Positions 58,898 to 64,000 of a DNA stretch of 64,000 nt are shown in pieces. The stretch spans positions 458,902-522,901 of the forward strand of contig NZ_JYNL01000064.1 of assembly GCF_001044235.1 (NCBI RefSeq). Direction: 5' to 3'. The notes under the pieces are model-generated. The model was not told the DNA's origin, made no database searches, and was given only the letters and a program-made list of their open reading frames with translations. The DNA is from Mycolicibacterium chlorophenolicum (GTDB lineage Bacteria; Actinomycetota; Actinomycetes; Mycobacteriales; Mycobacteriaceae). The number at the start of each line of letters is the position of its first letter. Within the stretch, counting starts at the first letter, position 1. The position numbers were made by a program, and so were the translations under genes.

Positions 58898-60157
58898 TCA
58901 ACCGCGCCGGCCCCGCTCCAGGATCCGGTCGCGCACCCGGGTGGGCACGGCCAACCCGACGGCCATCGCGACGACGGTCAGCAGGGCGGTGGAGCCGTTG
59001 GTCGCGACCTCGAGCAGGGTCTGTGCGCCTGCACCTGCGGCGAGTTCGGCGACTCCGGTGACGGTCCGGAAGACGTACATGCCGGGCACCAGAGCCACCA
59101 CCGACGCGAAACCCACTGCGGCGAAAGGCATGTGTCGCAGGTACGCCATCGGGGTGAGAACCGCGCCCGTCAGCAGACACGCCAGCAGCGCCGCCACCGG
59201 CAGACTCGCATGCCAGCTGTCGATCGCCCACCAGTGCAGCGCATGCGCGGCCATGCCGACGGCGATCGGCCAGCCGAGCAGGCGGTACGGCATCGAGAAG
59301 AACACCGGGTAGCAGGCCGCGGCGACGCCCGCGGCGAGGACGTCGACCGCGAACGGGACCGCGGCCGGTGGTGACGTCAACGGCAGCGGTTGCCCACCCG
59401 GCCACAGGCCGACCATCAGGCCAATCGCGATGGTCGCCAGCACGAGCAGCGCATAACTGAGCCGCGCGACCGCCAGCGTCATTCGCGCCGCGAGCAGATC
59501 CATTGCGCCGATGAGGATCTGCGGACCGGGCACCAGCACCATCGCCGGGCACACGGCGATCAGTCCCGCGGCGGACTGCAGACCGATCACACCGCCGACG
59601 GTCCCGGCTGCCCCCGCGATCACCGCGGCCACGAACGTCTGGAGCAGCGGGTCCGCGCCGAGCCTCGCCAGCCCGCGGCGCAGCGCGCCACCCAGCGCCG
59701 CCGCCGCGGCGATCAGTCCGACGACCCGGATGTCGTTGGCGCCGAACACGACCGCCAGGGCGGCCGCGCCCACCCCGCACGCCGCGACGAACGCAAGGGT
59801 CGAGGACGGCGCGAGGCGCTCGGCCGTATCGATGACGTGCTCGATGTCGTCGCGCTGCACGGGACGGCGGCCGGCGTCATCCACCGCCCGCATCACGGTG
59901 GCCACCCGGCGCATGTTGACGCCGATCGGACGCGTCTGCCCGATCAGCGCGTTCGCGCCTCCCGCGCGGGGTTCGTAGACGGTCACCGACGCCCATCCTG
60001 GAATCACGACGGCGGGCTGCCCCAGCCCTCGCGAGAGTCGTTGCACCGCTTGCACGGTCATGCTCGTCGACTGCCCGCTGTCGTGGAGCAGCTGCGCTGC
60101 GTGCAGGATGGTGCCCAACGCCCCGGTGGCGTCGGGGCGTTGGGCATGGCGCGTCAT
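58898..60157 (-). CDS. ThrE-like threonine/serine exporter family protein
   Basis: The product is 419 residues. The N-terminal soluble domain (about 1-120; TILHAAQLLHDSGQSTSMTVQAVQRLSRGLG) is typical of ThrE, and ten hydrophobic helices follow. GGALRRGLARLGADPLLQTFVAAVIAGAAG and PAMVLVPGPQILIGAMDLLAARM (with the P-x-x-x-x-P-G-P hairpin) come first. The second half repeats as FAAVGFASVVALVPGMYVFR. The two-module layout equals C. glutamicum ThrE, which exports Thr/Ser. ATG 60157 is chosen; GTG 60172 is an alternative. It ends 21 bp from the convergent dehydrogenase. Confidence 0.87.
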   Translation of the reverse strand: MTRHAQRPDATGALGTILHAAQLLHDSGQSTSMTVQAVQRLSRGLGQPAVVIPGWASVTVYEPRAGGANALIGQTRPIGVNMRRVATVMRAVDDAGRRPVQRDDIEHVIDTAERLAPSSTLAFVAACGVGAAALAVVFGANDIRVVGLIAAAAALGGALRRGLARLGADPLLQTFVAAVIAGAAGTVGGVIGLQSAAGLIAVCPAMVLVPGPQILIGAMDLLAARMTLAVARLSYALLVLATIAIGLMVGLWPGGQPLPLTSPPAAVPFAVDVLAAGVAAACYPVFFSMPYRLLGWPIAVGMAAHALHWWAIDSWHASLPVAALLACLLTGAVLTPMAYLRHMPFAAVGFASVVALVPGMYVFRTVTGVAELAAGAGAQTLLEVATNGSTALLTVVAMAVGLAVPTRVRDRILERGRRG

Positions 60158-60215
60158 CTGAGCATTGTGCACGGCGGCAGCGGATCGCAGGCGACGGTCC
60201 GGTCGCCGTCCGCTT

Positions 60216-61157
60216 CTACTCGGCGGGGATGAGCAAGGTCTTGCCGTGCAGGCGACCGTTGTCGGAGGCCTCGTGCACCGCTGCGGCCTGGTCGAGGGGA
60301 CGCCGGTCGGCGATCTCGATGCGCAGTGTTCCGTCGTCGACGCGGCGGACCAGTTCGGCGAGTTGGGCGGCATCGCTGCGGACGAACACCCGCTGCGTCC
60401 GGACTCCTCGCGGCGGGTTCTCCGGCCCGAACACCATGGTCCCGACATGGAAGCCGCCGTCGGCCACGGCGCCGAGAAGAGCCTGGGTCTCCTCATCGCT
60501 GGTGCTGACGAGATTGAGCACCACGTCGAAGGGTCCGCCGTCGACCTCGACCGGTGATGTCGTGAAGTCGAGGTAGCCGACGATGCGGTCGGCGCCCAGG
60601 GCGCGTAACCGCTCGGCGTCGCGGTCCTTGGCGGTGGCGGTGACGACGACGCCGGCCTGCTTGGCCAGTTGGACGGCATAGCCGCCGACCGCGCCGGAGG
60701 CACCGTTGATCAGCACCGACTGCCCGCCGGTGAGCCCGGCGACGTCGAACAGTGCTTGCCAGGCGGTCAGCGCGGGCTCGGGCAGAGCCGCGGCGTCGGC
60801 CAGGGGGACCGCCGTCGGCCCGGCTGCCAGTGACTCGGCCGGCACCAGGACGTACTCGGCGGCGGCGCCGTCGGCGTCGAGGGGCAGGAACGCCACCACG
60901 GCGTCGCCGACCGCCCAATCCTGAACGCCCGCACCGATGTCGGCGATCGTCCCGGAGACGTCGACGCCGGGGATGTGCGGGAAGCTGATCTGGTACACCT
61001 GCGCCAGGTACCCGCCGCGGATGCCGGCGTCCACCGGGTTGAACGTCGTCGCGGCGACCTTCACCACGACCTGTCCCGGCCCCGGCACGGGACGTGGAGC
61101 CTCCTCGTACCGCAGGACGTCGCTGCCCCCGTACTCGTGATAGCGCACTGCCTTCAT
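60216..61157 (-). CDS. NADP-dependent quinone oxidoreductase (zinc-free MDR family)
   Basis: The product is 313 residues: MKAVRYHEYGGSDVLRYEEAPRPVPGPGQVVVKV, then FPHIPGVDVSGTIADIG, and the Rossmann loop INGASGAVGGYAVQLAKQAGVVVTATAKDRDAERLRALGADRIVGY. ATG 61157 has GAAGGAGA just upstream; the frame further 5' would translate two operators and is rejected. It resembles the oxidoreductase at 3909-4925, but here no regulator gene is adjacent although two strong palindromes lie in the promoter. Confidence 0.9.
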   Translation of the reverse strand: MKAVRYHEYGGSDVLRYEEAPRPVPGPGQVVVKVAATTFNPVDAGIRGGYLAQVYQISFPHIPGVDVSGTIADIGAGVQDWAVGDAVVAFLPLDADGAAAEYVLVPAESLAAGPTAVPLADAAALPEPALTAWQALFDVAGLTGGQSVLINGASGAVGGYAVQLAKQAGVVVTATAKDRDAERLRALGADRIVGYLDFTTSPVEVDGGPFDVVLNLVSTSDEETQALLGAVADGGFHVGTMVFGPENPPRGVRTQRVFVRSDAAQLAELVRRVDDGTLRIEIADRRPLDQAAAVHEASDNGRLHGKTLLIPAE

Positions 61158-61175
61158 GATGTCTCCTTCGTTAAT

Positions 61176-61229
61176 TGCTTCGATATCGAAGCAGCTACAA
61201 TCGTGGCAACTTGCTTCGATCTCGAAGCG
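61176..61229. promoter_or_regulatory. two palindromic operators with GCTTCGA-N2-TCGAAGC
   Basis: TGCTTCGATATCGAAGCA (61176-61193) is a perfect 18-bp palindrome. GCTTCGATCTCGAAGC (61213-61228) repeats the same arms with a 2-nt centre. Centres are 36 bp apart. They lie upstream of the oxidoreductase at 60216-61157 and before the divergent reductase at 61364. The remaining 206-bp spacer shows no gene. Confidence 0.8.
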
Positions 61230-61363
61230 ATACCAAAGTCCAGGTGTGACGCTGGCCACAGTTCGAGCGGGACCTCCGACGGTGACGGTCAGCGCCGACC
61301 CGGAATACCGCCTCGGCGGTGCGGTGTTGCCCAGACGAACGAGGAACTTCGCAGGAGGCTGGC

Positions 61364-62032
61364 ATGCAGATCGGAATCATCGGAGCAGGGCACATCGGTG
61401 GCACGCTGACGCGGCGGTTGCGCGAGCTGGGACACGACGTGAGGGTGTCGAACTCGCGGGCCCCCGAGACGCTCGCCGATCTCGAGAAGGAGACGGGCGC
61501 AACGGCGGTCTGGGCGAAGGACGCCGCCGCCGACGCCGACCTCGTGATCGTGAGCATCCCGCAGAAGAACGTGCCCGACCTCGCCGACGGCATCGTCGAT
61601 GCGCGTAAGCCGGGAGCTCCGGTGATCGAGACCAACAACTACTACCCGCAGCAGCGCGACGGCGAGATCGCGGCGATCGAGGACGGCCAGGTCGAAAGCG
61701 CCTGGGTCGCCGAGCTCATCGGCGCTCCGGTCTACAAGGTGTTCAACGGCATCTTCTGGAAGCACCTTCTCGAGAGGGGCAAGCCCCAGGGTGCGCCGGA
61801 CCGCATCGCGCTTCCCATCGCCGGCGAGGACGGCCCGGGCCGGGCACTCGTCCACGATCTGGTCGACCAGCTCGGATTCGATCCCGTCGATGCCGGGCCG
61901 ATCTCCGAATCGTGGCGCCAGCAACCCGGCACCCCCTTGTACGGCAAGGACTTCGGCGCAGAGCGGACCCGCGAGGCGCTCGCCGAGGCGACGCCCGAGC
62001 GCACCTCCGACTGGAGCGCGCGGACGGCGTGA
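61364..62032 (+). CDS. F420/NADP-oxidoreductase-like reductase
   Basis: The product is 222 residues. Rossmann start IGIIGAGHIGGTLTRRLRELGHDVRVSNSRAPETLADL resembles NADPH-dependent F420 reductases (Fno/NpdA type), where S-N-S-R binds the NADP phosphate. DADLVIVSIPQKNVPDL and VIETNNYYPQQRDGEIAAIEDG continue the pattern. The C-terminal part is short and may lack full F420 contacts. GCAGGAGG lies 6 nt before ATG 61364. Divergent from the oxidoreductase across the double operator, so probably co-regulated. Confidence 0.85.
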   Translation: MQIGIIGAGHIGGTLTRRLRELGHDVRVSNSRAPETLADLEKETGATAVWAKDAAADADLVIVSIPQKNVPDLADGIVDARKPGAPVIETNNYYPQQRDGEIAAIEDGQVESAWVAELIGAPVYKVFNGIFWKHLLERGKPQGAPDRIALPIAGEDGPGRALVHDLVDQLGFDPVDAGPISESWRQQPGTPLYGKDFGAERTREALAEATPERTSDWSARTA

Positions 62033-62039
62033 TCGCTCT

Positions 62040-62360
62040 CTAGGCTTGCGGAACCTCGATGTCGGAGAACAGCACACGGACTCCGCCGGTCGAGAGCCGC
62101 CCCATCGCTTCGAAGAACCGCCCCGCCTCGGGAGACGTCACGGCCTCACTGGCCGATGCGTAGTCGGGATAGTAGAGATCGATCATGCGGTAGGCGGGTG
62201 TGGGGCTGCCGTCCTCTTTGGGCCAGACCTTGGACGCCTCGAACCTGATGTGACCGGGAAACGACCGGGCGACGTCCAACTGCTGCTCCGGGTACCTCGC
62301 CTCGAATTCCTCTGGGCTCAGCGGATTGTCGTAGATGACGGTGATCTTGGTCTCGGACAT
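62040..62360 (-). CDS. EthD-family protein
   Basis: The product is 106 residues. KITVIYDNPLSPEEFEARYPEQQLDVARSFPGHIRFEASKVWPKEDGSPTPAYRMIDLYYPDYASASEAVTSPEAGRFFEAMGRLSTGGVRVLFSDIE is the ferredoxin-like barrel of EthD/DUF1330-type proteins. EthD is needed for ether-degrading cytochrome P450 systems in Rhodococcus, but no P450 gene is near. Small barrels of this kind often bind or rearrange pathway intermediates. It lies divergent from the TetR gene across about 147 bp. Confidence 0.82.
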   Translation of the reverse strand: MSETKITVIYDNPLSPEEFEARYPEQQLDVARSFPGHIRFEASKVWPKEDGSPTPAYRMIDLYYPDYASASEAVTSPEAGRFFEAMGRLSTGGVRVLFSDIEVPQA

Positions 62361-62480
62361 CTCTTCTCCTCATGAGCAGGTGTGGGCGACGATGCGATAG
62401 CGCGAGCGTCACAGCGAGTGTGGCACGGCGCCGTGGTGACGTTGCGCTGACGAAACACTCATCACTGAGCAACGTCGCTC

Positions 62481-62486
62481 TACACT
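62481..62486 (+). promoter_or_regulatory. -10 box TACACT upstream of the TetR gene
   Basis: TACACT matches TANNNT. It is flanked by two copies of CACTGAGC (about 62463 and 62483) and by GAGC-N6-GCTC, which could form a TetR site. GGAGG (62498-62502) then precedes the GTG at 62508. Confidence 0.45.
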
Positions 62487-62507
62487 GAGCGCGACGCGGA
62501 GGTGACA

Positions 62508-63155
62508 GTGAGCGACGAGCAGGCCCATGCGCCCAACCGATTGGAACGGCGCAAGCAGCGCACGCGTGCCGCGCTGATCCGTGCGGCCCAGACGTTCATC
62601 GCCGACGGCCGGCTCAACGCACCGATCCTGGAGATCACCCAGGCCGCAGACATCGGATTGGGGTCGTTCTACAACCACTTCGAGTCCCGGGAGGAGCTGT
62701 TCGCAGCCGCGGTGGCCGAAGTCCTGGACGCGCAGGGGGAACTGCTCGATCACTTGACCGCGCAGATCACCGACCCTGCGGAGAGATTCGTCTGCCGCTA
62801 CCGGTTGTGTGGGCGGTTCTTCCGGCGGCAACCGCAGGAGAGCCGCATCATGCTGTCCATCGGTCCGGCGCTGCTGTCCTCCGACCGCGGCCTGGCCCCG
62901 CGCGCCAAGCGGGACATCCTCGCCGCGGCCGAGGCCGGCCGATTCACCGTCGACGATCCCGACGTGGCGCTCGCCGTCGCCGGCGGCGCACTCCTGGGCC
63001 TGGGCCAGTTGCTCTTCGCCCAGCCCGACCGCGACGACGCCCAGACCACCGACGACGTCGCCGCCCATGTGCTGCGCACACTCGGCATGACCGGTAGGCA
63101 GATCCACGCACTGGTGTCGCGGCCGCTGCCCGACCTCACGTCCATCGATCTCTAG
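62508..63155 (+). CDS. TetR-family regulator
   Basis: The product is 215 residues: RRKQRTRAALIRAAQTFIADGRLNAPILEITQAADIGLGSFYNHFESREELFAAAVAEVL is the DNA-binding domain; the G-S-F-Y-N-H-F helix is of the common type. GTG 62508 is favoured over GTG 62502 because GGAGG ends at 62502. The next gene begins 9 nt after its stop. It may regulate the divergent EthD gene and the MOSC gene downstream. Confidence 0.9.
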   Translation: MSDEQAHAPNRLERRKQRTRAALIRAAQTFIADGRLNAPILEITQAADIGLGSFYNHFESREELFAAAVAEVLDAQGELLDHLTAQITDPAERFVCRYRLCGRFFRRQPQESRIMLSIGPALLSSDRGLAPRAKRDILAAAEAGRFTVDDPDVALAVAGGALLGLGQLLFAQPDRDDAQTTDDVAAHVLRTLGMTGRQIHALVSRPLPDLTSIDL

Positions 63156-63164
63156 AGTGAGCTC

Positions 63165-63986
63165 ATGTCGGTCGACCAGCAGATGCACGTCGGGAGCCTG
63201 CACCGTTACCCCGTCAAGTCGATGCTCGGGGAGACGGTCTCGGTGCTCGACGTCGGTCACGGGGGCGTCGAGGGCGACCGCCGGCTGGCGTTGATCGACG
63301 ACGAGACCGGACGGGTGGCCAGCGCCAAGCAGGCTCGGCTGTGGCGGCGGCTGCTGACGTGCTCGGCCCGCACCGACGACGACGGCCGCGTCCGGGTCCG
63401 GCTGCCTGACGGCGCCGACGTGCCGGCCGACGACGCTGCCTTCGAGCCGACCATGACCACTCTGCTGGGGAGGCCCGTGCGCGTGGCTACGCAGCGGACG
63501 CCCGGGGCGACCGTGGAACGCGCCGACCCCGAGCAGGTGCTCGATCGGGGTCTCGACGCCGAGGTCGACGCACCGCTGCTCGAGCTGGCGGAGGCGACGC
63601 CGGGCGAATCGTTCGTCGACCTCGCTCCGCTGCACGTGATCACCGCGGCCACGCTCGCGCACATCGGCACCGAGGCACTGCGCTATCGACCCAACATCGT
63701 CGTTGCGACGCCGCCCGGGCATCCTCCCTACAGCGAGAATGATTGGGAAGGAGAGATTTTCACCGTGGGATCGGTACAGCTGAGGGGAATGGGGCCGACG
63801 CCGCGCTGTGTGATCCCCACCCTCGAGCACGGCACTCTCGATCGCGCGGCGCACGCTCTGCGCACGCCTGCGGCAGAGAACCTCGTCGAATCCTTCGGTC
63901 TGGGTCGTCTCCCGTGCGCCGGCGCCTACCTCGACGTGATCACCGAGGGCAGGATCGGCGTCGGCGATCGCTTCGCGCGGGTCTGA
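63165..63986 (+). CDS. MOSC-domain protein
   Basis: The product is 273 residues. The N-terminal beta-barrel (HVGSLHRYPVKSMLGETVSVLDVGHGGVEGDRRLALIDDETGRVASAK) matches MOSC_N/mARC-like proteins. The MOSC domain (about 150-272) has YRPNIVVATP and GPTPRCVIPTLEHG with the conserved Cys that holds molybdenum in mARC/YcbX relatives. Such enzymes reduce N-hydroxylated compounds or move sulfur. A TAGAGT -10 (63153-63158) ends 6 nt before the ATG, so leaderless initiation is possible besides read-through from the TetR gene. Confidence 0.9.
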   Translation: MSVDQQMHVGSLHRYPVKSMLGETVSVLDVGHGGVEGDRRLALIDDETGRVASAKQARLWRRLLTCSARTDDDGRVRVRLPDGADVPADDAAFEPTMTTLLGRPVRVATQRTPGATVERADPEQVLDRGLDAEVDAPLLELAEATPGESFVDLAPLHVITAATLAHIGTEALRYRPNIVVATPPGHPPYSENDWEGEIFTVGSVQLRGMGPTPRCVIPTLEHGTLDRAAHALRTPAAENLVESFGLGRLPCAGAYLDVITEGRIGVGDRFARV

Positions 63987-64000
63987 GACCGCTCAGCTGC

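Noticed and set aside
61158..61259. N-terminal extension of the oxidoreductase up to 61259
   Set aside because: It would translate the two palindromic operators (giving repeated FEIEA/FDIEA), and a good Shine-Dalgarno serves ATG 61157.
1..64000. tRNA, rRNA, transposase, integrase, attachment site or known riboswitch
   Set aside because: None could be recognised by reading. A covariance-model search would be needed to exclude small RNAs.

Overview
The window is high-GC actinobacterial DNA and almost certainly comes from a rapidly growing environmental mycobacterium (Mycolicibacterium type). The markers are an MmpS-MmpL pair, a fused HadA/HadB dehydratase, an Acg-type nitroreductase, a PGRS-like glycine repeat protein, an ANTAR protein, many SDR and TetR genes, frequent ATGA/GTGA overlaps, and several genes whose start codon lies about 6-7 nt after a TANNNT -10 box (leaderless initiation). 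I saw no rRNA, tRNA, CRISPR array, insertion sequence or phage gene. The content is chromosomal accessory metabolism.

Layout. 0-4 kb: the end of a DoxX-like gene, a small secreted peptide, an ECF sigma factor translationally coupled to a membrane-anchored Rieske protein, an aldo/keto reductase, and a TetR/quinone-oxidoreductase divergent pair. 5-13 kb: FAD monooxygenase, STAS protein, Acg-like nitroreductase, cyclase-family hydrolase, GH6 glucanase, zinc ribbon, SDR, MarR and fused HadAB, DedA. 12.8-20 kb: a bacterial release-factor-like (baeRF) protein behind a hairpin that overlaps its ribosome-binding site, a DHA2 drug exporter, and MmpS-MmpL.

19.9-27.3 kb: a tightly packed seven-gene catabolic operon on the minus strand (asparaginase, imidase/deacetylase-like hydrolase, MHS-type transporter, two SDRs, a 95-residue CxxC protein, tartrate/D-malate-type dehydrogenase). 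It is divergent from a LacI regulator, with three CGTTTGTGT half-sites in between. It looks like an uptake and degradation route for an amide or imide of a hydroxy-dicarboxylic acid.

27-33 kb: a hydrolase-LuxR fusion, methyltransferase, MarR, ANTAR protein, an acyltransferase/TetR divergent pair with a clear palindromic operator, an NmrA-like protein and an S4 RNA-binding protein. 33.5-35 kb: a PGRS protein with a signal/anchor segment instead of a PE domain.

35-47.3 kb: a second catabolic region. An IclR-SDR pair is divergent from a U32-like TIM-barrel protein, acylating acetaldehyde dehydrogenase, 4-hydroxy-2-oxovalerate aldolase and an APC permease. A TetR with a long inverted-repeat operator then precedes an aldehyde dehydrogenase, a small protein, an FAD oxidoreductase and an IlvD/Edd dehydratase. 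The acetaldehyde dehydrogenase is cut short by a single in-frame TAA. The conserved C-terminal 33 codons remain intact behind it and still end in the ATGA overlap with the aldolase gene.

47.3-64 kb: a secreted Gly/Tyr peptide, a MASE1-PAS-GGDEF-EAL cyclic-di-GMP protein, a second acyltransferase/TetR divergent pair with two perfect 15-bp operators (this TetR seems to start at ATC behind a strong Shine-Dalgarno), S9 peptidase, cupin, universal stress protein, APC permease plus succinate-semialdehyde-type dehydrogenase, a ThrE-like exporter, an oxidoreductase behind two unclaimed palindromic operators, an F420/NADP-type reductase, an EthD protein, TetR and a MOSC protein.
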